Below, in pieces: positions 24,876 to 34,094 of a stretch of DNA of 64,000 nt (its first letter is position 1; each line of letters opens with the position of its first letter). The DNA lies in NCBI RefSeq assembly GCF_004283755.1, contig NZ_SHMH01000006.1, forward strand, positions 310,001-374,000, written 5' to 3'. A model generated the notes under the pieces. It saw only the letters and a program-made list of their open reading frames with translations, had not been told where the DNA came from and searched no databases. The stretch is from Pseudoxanthomonas winnipegensis (GTDB lineage Bacteria > Pseudomonadota > Gammaproteobacteria > Xanthomonadales > Xanthomonadaceae). The position numbers and the translations under genes were made by a program.

Positions 24876-25754
24876 TCAGGCTGCGACCGAGGCGGCGGCG
24901 ATCAGGGGCAGCAGCGCCGCGTTCAGCGCGTGCTGGCCGGCCTGCCACAGGGGCAGGACGTTCGGATCGGGCGGCTGCTGGCCGTCCAGCGCGGAGAGCA
25001 GGCGCTTGAACGGCTGACGGTAGCGATGGTGCGAGATCTCGCCGGTGATATCGCTGGCGATGATCGGCGCGGAGAGTTCGTCGATCAGGCGCCGCGCGTC
25101 GGCCAGCTGGAAGCGGCCCTGGTCCCAGTTGGTGCGGGCCACGTCCTCGCCGAACACGTCCTTGTCGATGGACAGGTACACCGGCAGTGCGGCGTCGGCG
25201 CGTGCGGCGAAGGCGTCCAGCAGGCTGGCGCTGTCGGCGAAGCCATGCACGGCATGGCCGCAGCCCAGCGCGCGCGCCCAGCGCGTGTCCACGCCCAGGC
25301 ACCAGTAATGCACGCGTCCGGCGCGCAGCGGGCCGAGCACGTTCTCCCAGCAATGGCGCGTGCCGGCATCGGCCGAGCACAGGCCGACCATGTGCACGCG
25401 CGCCACCTGCGGCAGGGCCGCCACGCGCCGCACCCACGAGCCGCAGTGCACGCCGAAGGGATAGCGCATGTTGTCCGGATGGTTGTCCAGCACCACCACC
25501 TGCAGCGGGCCGCCGTGGCGCGCCGCCGCCTGCCGCACCAGCGGCCAGGTCAGGTGATGGAAGTCGCCGCTGCCCAGCATCACCGTGCCGTGCGCGCTCT
25601 CCAGCGCCGGCTGCAGTTCGCGGGCCAGCCGTTCCAGCGTGGCCACGCCGCAGCCGAAGCGCACCGCGTCCTGCCAGGCGCGCAGCGGCAGCACGCGCGC
25701 GCCCGCCAGCGGCCCGACCGCGCCGTCCAGGTCCAGCACCAGCGGTGCGCTCAT
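24876..25754 (-). CDS. Arginase/ureohydrolase-like protein
   Basis: 292 residues. Metal-ligand motifs of the ureohydrolase fold can be matched in order: GSGDFHHLTWP (GGDH-like, about 61-71), VVLDNHPDNMRYPFG (DxHxD, about 87-101) and VYLSIDKDVFGED (SxDxD, about 187-199). Arginases, agmatinases and formiminoglutamases share this layout, but the overall sequence is divergent, so the substrate is open. It is the last gene of the minus-strand operon; its ATG overlaps the stop of the acyltransferase gene upstream. Confidence 0.8.
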   Translation of the reverse strand: MSAPLVLDLDGAVGPLAGARVLPLRAWQDAVRFGCGVATLERLARELQPALESAHGTVMLGSGDFHHLTWPLVRQAAARHGGPLQVVVLDNHPDNMRYPFGVHCGSWVRRVAALPQVARVHMVGLCSADAGTRHCWENVLGPLRAGRVHYWCLGVDTRWARALGCGHAVHGFADSASLLDAFAARADAALPVYLSIDKDVFGEDVARTNWDQGRFQLADARRLIDELSAPIIASDITGEISHHRYRQPFKRLLSALDGQQPPDPNVLPLWQAGQHALNAALLPLIAAASVAA

Positions 25755-26815
25755 CCGGCCACCTCGGCCTGCGGCACGCTGCCGGCTTCGTGTTCGAAGC
25801 GGTGCGCATGCCGGCGCAGCAGGCCGCGCAGCAGGGCGTTGCGCGGATACACCGCGTGCCGGGTGGGAGTGAGGCGCGCGCCGAGATAGCGCTTGATCTC
25901 AGGATCCGTCCAGCCGGCCACGTAGTGGCTCAGGCCCTGGCGGCGGGCGTGTTCGAGGTTGTGCATCCAGCTCACCGCGTACAGGTTGTGCTGGCGCGCC
26001 TGCGGATAGGCCAGGCCGATGTACTTGTCCACCAGCATGCCGGCGTGCTCGTAGCACAGGTTCCAGCCGATCAGCGCCTGATCGTGGTAGTAGGCGAAGA
26101 CACGCCCGCCGCTGCCGCCGTCGCGCAGCAGGCCGTCGAGGAAGGCGCGGTCGAGCTGGTCGAAGTGGATCTGGCTCTGCGCGTAGACGTTGAGATACAG
26201 CGCGTAATAGGTCGCCAGCGTGTCCGGCTCGTCGAAGCATGGCGCGCCGGTGGGCAGGCATTCGATCCGCAGGTCGGCGCGCGAGCGCAGCTTGCGGCGG
26301 ATATCGCGGCGGCGGCCGGAGGACAGGCGCGCCAGATAGGCGTCCTCGTCGGCGAAATCGATCGGCACCCACGCCAGCTGCATGCCCTGCATCAGCACGA
26401 AGCCTCGCTCGGCCAGCGCCTGGGCGAAGGCCTGGGCGCGGCGATTGCCGTGCAGGCCGAGCAGGGGCGAGTCGTCGGGCAGATCCTTGACGATCAGCAG
26501 CGGCGCGCGTCGCGCCTGCGCCAGCACCTCGTCGGCCAGCGCCTCCACGCTGCCGCTCAGCGGCAATGGCGCGTACTCGGTGGCGGTGCAGCCGATGAAG
26601 CAGGCCGGCCACTCCAGCCAGCGGCGCCAGTGGCGATAGCCGGGCAGGCCGGTCACGCGCCGGCGCAGCGCATCGTCGGCGGTGGTCAGCAGATCCAGGC
26701 GGGCACGGAACAGCGGCAGGCCGCTGGACAGACGTTCGACCTGGAAACCAGGCGGCGGATGGGCCAGGAAGCTGTCGAGCAGCGCATCGGGCTCGAGCTG
26801 GGTACAGGAGTACAT
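25751..26815 (-). CDS. BioF2/FemAB-like GNAT acyltransferase
   Basis: 354 residues. The C-terminal half (about 160-320) has the layout of the BioF2-like acetyltransferase domain: LSSGRRRDIRRKLR, then YYALYLNVYAQSQIHFDQL, FAYYHDQALIGWNLCYEH and DKYIGLAYPQARQHNLYAVS. Such enzymes use acyl-CoA or aminoacyl-tRNA to form an amide. The ATG at 26815 is preferred over one six codons upstream. It sits between the class III aminotransferase and the ureohydrolase-like gene, so it may acylate an amine made by the pathway. Confidence 0.78.
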   Translation of the reverse strand: MYSCTQLEPDALLDSFLAHPPPGFQVERLSSGLPLFRARLDLLTTADDALRRRVTGLPGYRHWRRWLEWPACFIGCTATEYAPLPLSGSVEALADEVLAQARRAPLLIVKDLPDDSPLLGLHGNRRAQAFAQALAERGFVLMQGMQLAWVPIDFADEDAYLARLSSGRRRDIRRKLRSRADLRIECLPTGAPCFDEPDTLATYYALYLNVYAQSQIHFDQLDRAFLDGLLRDGGSGGRVFAYYHDQALIGWNLCYEHAGMLVDKYIGLAYPQARQHNLYAVSWMHNLEHARRQGLSHYVAGWTDPEIKRYLGARLTPTRHAVYPRNALLRGLLRRHAHRFEHEAGSVPQAEVAG

Positions 26816-26830
26816 GGCGGCTCCGCGAAG

Positions 26831-26855
26831 CACCGGCCGCTTGGCGCGGCCGGTG
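26831..26855 (-). other. Strong intra-operon hairpin
   Basis: 10-base perfect arms CACCGGCCGC/GCGGCCGGTG with a 5-base loop, between the aminotransferase stop and the acyltransferase start. There is no T-run, so an RNA-processing or stability element is more likely than a terminator. Confidence 0.5.
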
Positions 26856-26866
26856 CCGGTGGGGGA

Positions 26867-28273
26867 TCAGACGGTCTGCTTGGCCTTGGTCAGCGCCTGG
26901 TCGATCAGGGCGATGGCCAGGTCGATCTCCTCGTGGGTGATGTTCAGCGAGGGCGCCAGGGTGATGACGTTCTTGTACCAACCGCCCACGTCCAGGACCA
27001 GGCCGATCGGCTTGCCCTTGTGCGTGAGCTCGCCGCCCAGGCCGATGTCCACCATCCGGTCCAGCAGCGCCTTGTTGGGCGTGAAGCCGTCGGCCTCGCA
27101 GATTTCCGCGCGCAGCGCCAGGCCCAGGCCATCGACGTCGCCGATCTCCTTGTGACGCTTCTGCAGCTCGCGCAGGCCGTCCAGGAAGTGCGCGCCCTTC
27201 TCGGGCACGGTGCGCTCGTAGTCCATCTCGTAGCCCATGCGGATCACTTCCAGCCCCAGCGAGGTGCCCAGCGGGTTGGAGTTGAACGTGGAATGGGTCG
27301 AGCCCGGCGGGAAGATGGTCGGGTTGATCAGTTCCTCGCGCGCCCACAGGCCGGACAGCGGATTCAGGCCGTTGGTCAGCGCCTTGCCGAACACCAGCAC
27401 GTCCGGGGTCACGCCGAAGTGCTCGATCGACCACAGCTTGCCGGTGCGCCAGAAGCCCATCTGGATCTCGTCGACCACCATCAGGATGCCGTACTGGTCC
27501 AGCACCTTCTTCAGGTCGCGGAAGAAGTTCTGCGGCGGGATCACGTAGCCGCCGGTGCCCTGGATCGGCTCGACATAGAAGGCCGCGTATTCGGCCTGGC
27601 CGACCTTGGGGTCCCACACGCCGTTGTATTCGGTCTCGAACAGGCGCGCGAACTGGCGCACGCAGTGGTCCGAATACTCCTCCGGGCTCATGCCCTTGGG
27701 CCGGCGGAAGGGATAGGGGAAGGGGATGAACATCGCGCGCTCGCCGAAGTGGCCGAAGCGGCGGCGATAGCGGTAGCTGGAGGTGATGCTGGACGCGCCC
27801 AGGGTGCGGCCGTGGTAGCCGCCCTCGAAGGCGAACATCAGGCTCTTGCCGTTCTTGTAGTTGCGCACCAGCTTGAGCGAGTCCTCGATGGCCTGCGCGC
27901 CGCCGACGTTGAAGTGCACGCGGCCGGGCAGGCCGAACTTGCCCTCCACGTCCTGGGCGATGGTCTTGGCCAGCTGGATGCGGGTGGGGTGCAAGTACTG
28001 GCTGGCGACCTGCGGCAAGGTGTCGATCTGGTGCTTGAGCGCGTCGTTGAGGCGCTTGTTGGAATAGCCGAAATTGCAGGCCGAGTACCACATCTGCAGA
28101 TCCAGATACGGCGTCTGTCCACTGTCGAACATGTAGCTGCCTTCGCAGCGGTGGAACACCTTGGGCGGATCGACGTAGTGCACGGTGTCGCCGAAGGAGC
28201 TGTAGCGGGCCTCGTCGGCCAGCAGTTGGGCGTCGTCCTCGAGCGCCGGGGCGAGGGTGTGGAGCAGGTTCAT
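26867..28273 (-). CDS. Class III PLP-dependent aminotransferase
   Basis: 468 residues. Class III marks are FNVGGAQAIEDSLKLVRNY (about 138-156), FEGGYHGRTLGASS (about 166-179), ILMVVDEIQMGFWRTGKL (about 259-276) and the PLP Lys in VLVFGKALTNGLNPLSGLW (about 289-307). Members transfer an omega-amino group, as in ornithine, GABA or diaminobutyrate aminotransferases. It is in an operon with the HAD phosphatase upstream and the acyltransferase downstream. The substrate is unknown. Confidence 0.9.
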   Translation of the reverse strand: MNLLHTLAPALEDDAQLLADEARYSSFGDTVHYVDPPKVFHRCEGSYMFDSGQTPYLDLQMWYSACNFGYSNKRLNDALKHQIDTLPQVASQYLHPTRIQLAKTIAQDVEGKFGLPGRVHFNVGGAQAIEDSLKLVRNYKNGKSLMFAFEGGYHGRTLGASSITSSYRYRRRFGHFGERAMFIPFPYPFRRPKGMSPEEYSDHCVRQFARLFETEYNGVWDPKVGQAEYAAFYVEPIQGTGGYVIPPQNFFRDLKKVLDQYGILMVVDEIQMGFWRTGKLWSIEHFGVTPDVLVFGKALTNGLNPLSGLWAREELINPTIFPPGSTHSTFNSNPLGTSLGLEVIRMGYEMDYERTVPEKGAHFLDGLRELQKRHKEIGDVDGLGLALRAEICEADGFTPNKALLDRMVDIGLGGELTHKGKPIGLVLDVGGWYKNVITLAPSLNITHEEIDLAIALIDQALTKAKQTV

Positions 28274-28308
28274 GGCAGTGTCCGTTTGCAGCAGGAGGGG
28301 AAGCCGCG

Positions 28309-29028
28309 TCACGCGATGGCGACGGCGGGAGAAACGAGCGGGGCGTGGCGGGTGAGTGCGCCGGATTCCAGGGCGGGCAGCAGCGCCAGCGCCTCGGCGA
28401 AGCCTTCGATGGCGCTGTGCGCCAGCGCGTGGTCGCGGCAATGGGCGATCAGCTTGCGCTTGGCGAACACGTAGTCGGCGCGGCCGGCCACGCAGAAGTC
28501 CGAGGTGCCGTCGCCGACCAGCAGCACCTGGCCGCCCGGCGCGTGGCGGCGCGCCTGCGCGGCGCGCGCGCACTTGCAGGTGCCGGCGCCGCAGCTGGGC
28601 GCCTGGTGCGGGGATTCCAGGTTCCAGCGGCGTTCGCCGACCGGATGGAAGCGATTGGCGTACAGCGGCAGCGGCGCCACGCCCTCGCGGGCCAGCAGCA
28701 GGCGGATCGGCAGATCCAGGCCGTCGCTGACGATCTCCAGCGGCCAGCCGCGCGCGGCCACCGCCGCGGCGAAGGCCGGGAAGGCCGGATCGATGTCCAG
28801 GCCCGACAGATGCTGCTCGAACTGGGCCGCATCCATGTCCAGCAGCGCGACCTGGCCGCGCATGCAGGCGCGCGAGCCGATGCGACCGGCCAGCCAGTCG
28901 TCCTCCAGCGCCTCCCAGCCGGGACGGCCGAAGCGCTGCAGCAGGGTGTCGATGGTGTCGCGCAGCCCGATGGTGCCGTCGAAGTCGCACAGCACGGTCC
29001 AGCGCAGGGGAACGGAACGAAGAGACAT
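28309..29028 (-). CDS. HAD-IB phosphatase (MtnX/phosphoserine-phosphatase-like)
   Basis: 239 residues. HAD motif I is VLCDFDGTIGLRDT (residues 12-25), motif II EIVSDGLDLP and motif IV LLVGDGTSDFC. The cap region contains a Cys-rich CGAGTCKC patch (about residues 146-153), which could bind a metal or form disulfides. Members dephosphorylate small phosphorylated metabolites. As the first gene of the minus-strand operon, it may release a phosphate from a precursor or product of the aminotransferase pathway. Confidence 0.83.
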   Translation of the reverse strand: MSLRSVPLRWTVLCDFDGTIGLRDTIDTLLQRFGRPGWEALEDDWLAGRIGSRACMRGQVALLDMDAAQFEQHLSGLDIDPAFPAFAAAVAARGWPLEIVSDGLDLPIRLLLAREGVAPLPLYANRFHPVGERRWNLESPHQAPSCGAGTCKCARAAQARRHAPGGQVLLVGDGTSDFCVAGRADYVFAKRKLIAHCRDHALAHSAIEGFAEALALLPALESGALTRHAPLVSPAVAIA

Positions 29029-29196
29029 GGGACTTGGTGCGTGGTTCGAGGTGGCGCCACGTTAGGCAGCGGACCTTTCCGAGGGCTTTCCGTCGCCGCG
29101 CGCTTCAGCCGGCGTTGGGACGGCGCCGCTTCTTCACTTGCCGCTGCGGGGCGCACGTGTGATAACGCCGCCGTTGCCACCTGCGATGCCGCCCCG

Positions 29197-29682
29197 ATGC
29201 ACGATCTGTTCGACCTGTCCGCGCCGTGGTGGCACTTCGTGCTGCGCGGGGTGGTGATCTATGTGATGGTCACCGTGCTGATGCGCATCTCCGGCAAGCG
29301 CGCCATCGGCCAGTTCACCCCGTTCGATCTGATCCTGCTGATCCTGATCGGCAATGCCGTGCAGAACGGCATCAACGGCGGCGACAACTCGCTCACCGGC
29401 GCGCTGATCATGGCCTCCACGCTGATCGCGTTGAACTGGCTGGTGGCCTTCGGCTCGGCGCGCTCGATGCGCTTTCGCCACCTGGTGGAGGGCCATGCCA
29501 CGGTGCTGGCCCGCGACGGCAAGGTCTTCGCCGAGGTGCTGCGCAAGCAGCTGGTGGCCGAGTCGGACTTCAAGAAGGCCATGCGCCAGTCCGGCTGCGA
29601 GCACGAGCGCGACATCCGCCTGGCGATCCTGGAAACCAACGGCCACATCACCATCGAGACCCGCGAGGGCAAGTCGGGGTAA
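29197..29682 (+). CDS. DUF421 membrane protein (YetF/YcaP-like)
   Basis: 161 residues. Three membrane segments lie in the first 90 residues (FVLRGVVIYVMVTVLMRISG and LILLILIGNAVQNG among them). A cytosolic DUF421 domain follows, with VLARDGKVFAEVLRKQLV. This is the usual size and layout of the family, whose role is unknown. It is divergent from the HAD phosphatase gene. Confidence 0.88.
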   Translation: MHDLFDLSAPWWHFVLRGVVIYVMVTVLMRISGKRAIGQFTPFDLILLILIGNAVQNGINGGDNSLTGALIMASTLIALNWLVAFGSARSMRFRHLVEGHATVLARDGKVFAEVLRKQLVAESDFKKAMRQSGCEHERDIRLAILETNGHITIETREGKSG

Positions 29683-29723
29683 CGGCTTGGTGCATCCCAT
29701 GGCGCACCTGTCCCCACAAATCT

Positions 29724-29799
29724 TGTAGAGCGGAGCTTGCTCCGCTGGGGCCTTCGCCACGTACCAAACGAAGAGCAGCGGAGCAAGCTCCGCGCTACG
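29724..29799. repeat. GTAG-type palindromic repeat (SMAG/REP-like)
   Basis: Inverted repeat whose arms are GTAGAGCGGAGCTTGCTCCGCT and its complement, each arm also partly self-complementary, with GTAG at the outer end. It belongs to the GTAG-marked REP group described in Stenotrophomonas and Xanthomonas, which is mobilised by RAYT transposases. Related copies lie at 38134, 47374 and 48414. The flanking DNA in 29683-29907 holds no gene. Confidence 0.78.
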
Positions 29800-29907
29800 G
29801 AGAGGCCACCCTTGTGGCTTCTTCGGTCAGTGGTGGCGGTGGAGCCCCAACGGTAGAGCCTCATCGCCGCCATTGACGCAAAGGCCACAAGGGCGGCTCG
29901 CACGGGG

Positions 29908-30924
29908 TCAGCGGGAATCCAGCTCGGCCAACCAATCGCGCGGCCGCAGATAGTCGGCCAGGCGCGCCTCGTCGCTGCCGGCCTCGGGGGTGAAGCCGTA
30001 TTCCCAGCGCACCAGCGGCGGCAGGCTCATCAGGATCGATTCGGCGCGCCCGCCGCTCTGCAGGCCGAACAGCGTGCCGCGGTCGTAGACCAGGTTGAAC
30101 TCCACATAGCGCCCGCGCCGGTAGAGCTGGAAGTCGCGTTCGCGTTCGTCATAGGGCGTGTCGCGGCGCGCGGCCACGATCGGCAGATAGGCCTCGAGGA
30201 AACCGTCGCCGACCGCGCGCAGATAGCCGAAGTCGGCGTCGAAGTCGTCCTGCAGATCGTCGAAGAACAGCCCGCCGACGCCGCGCGTCTCGGCGCGATG
30301 CTTGAGGAAGAAATATTCGTCGCACCAGCGTTTGTGCGCCTCGTAGCGCGCCTGGCCGCCGAAGGGCGCGCACAGCGCCCGCGCGGTGCGATGCCAGTGC
30401 AGCACATCGGCATCGACCGGATAGAACGGCGTCAGGTCGAAGCCGCCACCGAACCACCACGCCACCGTCTGCCCGTCGCGCTCGGCGCGGAAGTGGCGCA
30501 CGTTGGCATGCGTGGTGGGCAGATGCGGATTGCGCGGATGGAACACCAGCGACACGCCGACCGCGCGCCACGAGGCGCCGGCAAGCTCGGGCCGCGCGGC
30601 CGAGGCCGAGGGCGGCAGCCGGCTGCCGGACACGTCGGAGAAGCCGATGCCGGCCTGTTCGAAGACGCCGCCGTCGCGCAGGATGCGCGTGCGCCCGCCG
30701 CCGCCCAGGGACGGGCTAGTGTCGCGAGAGGCAGGAGGCCGGTAGCGACCGCCGCCCAGGGAGGGGCCGGTGGCATGCGAAGCGGCGTCGGCCGGGGGCT
30801 GGCGCGTCCAGCGATCCTCGACGAAGCGGGCCTGGCCGTCGGCGGCCTCGATGGCGGTGCAGATGCGGTCCTGCAGTCCGGCCAGATAGTCGCGGACGAG
30901 GTCGATGCTGGGGATGTCGGTCAT
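29908..30924 (-). CDS. hemF: Oxygen-dependent coproporphyrinogen III oxidase with N-terminal insertion
   Basis: 338 residues. Conserved HemF blocks are [36 protein letters not shown] (20 residues quoted), [29 protein letters not shown] and [20 protein letters not shown]. It makes protoporphyrinogen IX in haem synthesis. Between FVEDRWTR and GGGGRTRI, where E. coli HemF has only a few residues, this protein has an extra stretch of about 30 residues. That stretch contains SPSLGGG-like units 17 residues apart. The insert keeps the frame and lies before the catalytic core, so activity is probably kept. Confidence 0.94.
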   Translation of the reverse strand: MTDIPSIDLVRDYLAGLQDRICTAIEAADGQARFVEDRWTRQPPADAASHATGPSLGGGRYRPPASRDTSPSLGGGGRTRILRDGGVFEQAGIGFSDVSGSRLPPSASAARPELAGASWRAVGVSLVFHPRNPHLPTTHANVRHFRAERDGQTVAWWFGGGFDLTPFYPVDADVLHWHRTARALCAPFGGQARYEAHKRWCDEYFFLKHRAETRGVGGLFFDDLQDDFDADFGYLRAVGDGFLEAYLPIVAARRDTPYDERERDFQLYRRGRYVEFNLVYDRGTLFGLQSGGRAESILMSLPPLVRWEYGFTPEAGSDEARLADYLRPRDWLAELDSR

Positions 30925-30955
30925 GCGCGCAAGTGTACGGGCCGCTTCGTGGCGC

Positions 30956-31558
30956 TCAGCGCGGGCGCGTCGTCGGCGCGCTGCCGAACTGCGCCCGCAC
31001 CGGCGCCGTGCACAGCTTCCAGATGATCGCACCGTGCAGCGCGGTGAACACCAGCGCCACGATCACGCTGAAGATCATGGCGGCGGTCTTCAGGCCGGCC
31101 AGCTCCGGCGGTAGCGCGCCACCGGCGCCGCCCAGCCCGGGCTGCATCGCCAGCGACGCCTCGGTCATCGCCGGCACGTACCAGAGCGAGCCGTAGGTCA
31201 ACAGCGTGCCCAGCGCCAGGTAGGCGATGAAGGCCAGGCGTGCCCATTCGCGGCGCTTGAGCAGGCCCCAGCCCAGCCAGGCCAGCAGCAGCGAGGCGAT
31301 GACCTCGGCCAGGCCGATCTCGAAGTAATGGGTCAGCATCCAGCGCATCAGCGGCGGCATCGGGCCGGCCGGCTCGAACAGCTGCAGATAGGCCGGGCTG
31401 GACACCAGGCCGGCCATCGCCATCTGCAGCGCGCCGTAGGCCAGGCCGACCGCGGCCAGGGCCAGGGTGATCCAGGCCAGCACGGTGACGAAGCCCTGCG
31501 CCCCGCTGCGGGGCGAGGGCGCGGCGCCTGGCAGCGGCGGCGGGACGGGCGCGCTCAC
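30956..31558 (-). CDS. Hypothetical four-helix membrane protein
   Basis: 200 residues from a GTG at 31558 that overlaps the stop of the S9 peptidase (GTGA), so it is translationally coupled to it. The N-terminus is Pro-rich ([15 protein letters not shown]). Four membrane helices follow (about 24-45, 75-95, 105-125, 160-185). No known domain is recognised. It might assist the peptidase in the envelope, but the coupling is the only evidence. Confidence 0.75.
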   Translation of the reverse strand: MSAPVPPPLPGAAPSPRSGAQGFVTVLAWITLALAAVGLAYGALQMAMAGLVSSPAYLQLFEPAGPMPPLMRWMLTHYFEIGLAEVIASLLLAWLGWGLLKRREWARLAFIAYLALGTLLTYGSLWYVPAMTEASLAMQPGLGGAGGALPPELAGLKTAAMIFSVIVALVFTALHGAIIWKLCTAPVRAQFGSAPTTRPR

Positions 31559-33933
31559 GGCGTGGGCTTGAGCGTGTCGTCGAACAGGTTGAGCACGCGC
31601 TTGTACTCGTCCAGCCAGGAGTCGGCGCGGGTGAAGCCATGGCGCTCCAGCGGGTAGGGCGCGATGGACCAGTTGTCCTTGTGCAGCTCGATCAACTTCT
31701 GGGTCATGTCGATGGAGTCCTTGAAGAACACGTTGTCGTCGATCACGCCGTGCGCGATCAGCAGGCGGTCCTGCAGGCCGGCGGCGTACTCGATCGGCGA
31801 GGAGACGCGATAGGCCTGCGGGTCGATGTCCGGCGTGTTGAGGATATTGGACGTGTACTCGTGGTTGTACTGCATCCAGTCGGCCACCGGGCGCAGCGCG
31901 GCGCCGGCCTTGAACGTGCCCGGCGCGCGGAACAGCGCCATATAGGTCAGAAAGCCGCCGTAGCTGCCGCCGTAGATGCCGGCGCGGTCGCGGTCGCCCT
32001 GGTGCTCGCGCACCAGCCATTCCAGGCCGTCCAGGTAATCGTCCAGCTCCGGGTGGCCCATGTTGCGGTAGATGGCCGTGCGCCAGTCGCGGCCGTAGCC
32101 GGCGCTGCCGCGGTAGTCCAGGTCCAGCACCAGATAACCGCGCTGCACCAGCAGGTTGTGGAACATCTGCTCGCGCGGGTAGGGCGGATAGCCGGCGATG
32201 GCGTTCTGCAGATAGCCGGCGCCGTGGACGAACATCACCACCGGATAGCGCTTGCCCGGCACCAGTTGCGCCGGTGCGTAGAACTTGCCCCAGATCGCGC
32301 CGGCGCCGTGGCGCGAGGGCACCTGCACCAGCTGCGGCTGGATCCAGTTCATCGCCTTGAACGCCGGCGTGCGCGTGTCGGTCAGCACCTTGGCCTGGCC
32401 GCCGCCGGCCGGCACCACCGCCAGCTGGCTGGGCAGGTAGCTGGCCGAGTACTGCACCAGCAGCGAGCGCCCGTCCGGCGACTGGCTGAAGGCCTCCACC
32501 CCGCCGTCCAGCGCGGTGACCTCGGCGACCTTGCCGGTCTTCAGCTCGGTCCGGCAGACCTCGTAGCGGCCCGGCGCGGCGCGGTTGCACAGGAAGAAGA
32601 AGCCCTCGCCATCGGCCGCCACCTGCGGCGAGGACACCTCCCACGCGCCGCTGGTCAGTGCCCTGGTCCTCTCGCTGCCGCGCTGGGTATAGAGCTGGGA
32701 ATGGCCGCTGGCCTCGGACAGCAGCCACAGGGTCTGGTTGTCCGGCAGCCAGCCGAACTCGTTGAAGCTCCAGTTGATCCAGGCCGGGTCGGTGAGGCGG
32801 TCGCGCACCTGCAGGCGCGCGTTGTCCAGGTCCACGCTGGCGATCCAGCGGTCCTTGTTGTCGGTGGCGCGCAGCAGCAGGGCGACGTTGCGCGAGTCGG
32901 CGCTCCAGTGGATCGCCGCGCCGCTGGCGTCGCCGTCGCTTTCCACGCGCACGGCGCGGTTGCCCTTCAGCGGCTCCTTGCCGGCGGCCTTGCGCAGTTC
33001 GGCCAGCGGGTCGCTGGCGATGCCGGGCAGGGTGTCCAGGCTCAGCGGCTTGACCGTGCCGCTGGCCATGTCGGCCAGCCACAGCGCCTGCGGGATCGGC
33101 GAGTTGCGCCCCACCAGCGTGCGCGCCTCCTGCTGCTCGGCGTAGCCGGATTCGGTGACGTAATGCGGGACCTCGCCGGCCTGGCCGGCGTCGGCGCCCT
33201 TCTTCTGCGTGACCACCAGCAGCCAGCGCCCGTCCGGGGACAGCGCGGTCTGACTGATCTGCACGTCCTTGCCCAGGTAGACCGGCGCCGGCGCGCGGCT
33301 GGGGTCGGCCTTGCGCCAGGCGGCCTCCTGGCGGCGCAGCGCCTCGCGCTGCTCGCGGTCGCGGGCCAGGGTGGACAGGGTGCGCAGCTGCTGCTCGCGC
33401 AGGACATCGGCCTCGGGCGCCTTGTCCGGATCGTCCTCGGCCTTGGCCTGGGCGGCCTGGGCCACGGCGGTGCCGTTCCAGCGGAACCACTGCTGGCCGA
33501 CCCGCCACACCAGCGCGCCGTCGCTGGCGAACTGCGGCTGGCTTTCGTCCTCCAGCGTGCGCGTGAGCTGGGTCAGCGCGCCGCTGCGCAGGTTGCGCAC
33601 GAACACATCGCCGTTGCGGATGAAGGCCTGGCGCTGGCGTTTGGCGTCGTAGATGGCATCCGGGGCGCCCAGGGTGTCGCGCGCGTCGTCGGACACGCGC
33701 GTGGCGGCGCTGGCGCCGAGCTCCTGGCGGAAGGTGTCGCGGATCGGCGAGCCGTTGCGCTTGAGGTCGTATTCCACCCCGTGGCTGTCCCAGGTCCAGC
33801 GCGGCGCCTCGACCGGCGGGCCGATCCAGTCCAGGTCGGCCATGACCTGTTCGATGGTCAGCGGCGTGGGCGATTGCGCCAGCGCGGCGGGCGACAGCAG
33901 CAGGCAGGACAGGACGGCAACGGGCAGGCGCAT
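31555..33933 (-). CDS. Secreted S9-family prolyl oligopeptidase (DPP IV-like)
   Basis: 792 residues. Signal peptide MRLPVAVLSCLLLSPAALAQ. A long N-terminal beta-propeller region (about 25-530) is followed by an alpha/beta hydrolase domain. The catalytic Ser is in GIYGGSYGGFLTYM (about residue 657), the Asp in GVIDDNVFF (about 730) and the His in ERHGFTRADSW (about 763). It likely cleaves Pro-containing peptides in the periplasm. The ATG at 33933 is chosen because the signal peptide starts there. The downstream membrane gene overlaps its stop. Confidence 0.92.
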   Translation of the reverse strand: MRLPVAVLSCLLLSPAALAQSPTPLTIEQVMADLDWIGPPVEAPRWTWDSHGVEYDLKRNGSPIRDTFRQELGASAATRVSDDARDTLGAPDAIYDAKRQRQAFIRNGDVFVRNLRSGALTQLTRTLEDESQPQFASDGALVWRVGQQWFRWNGTAVAQAAQAKAEDDPDKAPEADVLREQQLRTLSTLARDREQREALRRQEAAWRKADPSRAPAPVYLGKDVQISQTALSPDGRWLLVVTQKKGADAGQAGEVPHYVTESGYAEQQEARTLVGRNSPIPQALWLADMASGTVKPLSLDTLPGIASDPLAELRKAAGKEPLKGNRAVRVESDGDASGAAIHWSADSRNVALLLRATDNKDRWIASVDLDNARLQVRDRLTDPAWINWSFNEFGWLPDNQTLWLLSEASGHSQLYTQRGSERTRALTSGAWEVSSPQVAADGEGFFFLCNRAAPGRYEVCRTELKTGKVAEVTALDGGVEAFSQSPDGRSLLVQYSASYLPSQLAVVPAGGGQAKVLTDTRTPAFKAMNWIQPQLVQVPSRHGAGAIWGKFYAPAQLVPGKRYPVVMFVHGAGYLQNAIAGYPPYPREQMFHNLLVQRGYLVLDLDYRGSAGYGRDWRTAIYRNMGHPELDDYLDGLEWLVREHQGDRDRAGIYGGSYGGFLTYMALFRAPGTFKAGAALRPVADWMQYNHEYTSNILNTPDIDPQAYRVSSPIEYAAGLQDRLLIAHGVIDDNVFFKDSIDMTQKLIELHKDNWSIAPYPLERHGFTRADSWLDEYKRVLNLFDDTLKPTP

Positions 33934-34094
33934 GAACAGGCGCTTCTCGACGACAAAGAGCCGCGAAGGGTAGCAGCGGCATCGCGCGGGGCGCATCGGA
34001 CCAAGGTCACGGCGACTTGCCCGGGCGGGCCCCAGCGGCGACAGTACCGTTCGCCCGGCGACCAGGACCGGGATGCAGCCAGGGGAATGTCTTG

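Noticed and set aside
26831-26855. Perfect GC hairpin as an intrinsic terminator
   Set aside because: No U-run on either strand and it lies inside an apparent operon; listed only as a hairpin.
25187-28474. A 1095-residue plus-strand open frame across the minus-strand operon
   Set aside because: Its protein has no fold-like pattern and covers three well-supported genes on the other strand.
29724-29799. Inverted repeats as ends of an insertion sequence
   Set aside because: No transposase lies between any pair of copies; the units are self-contained palindromes.
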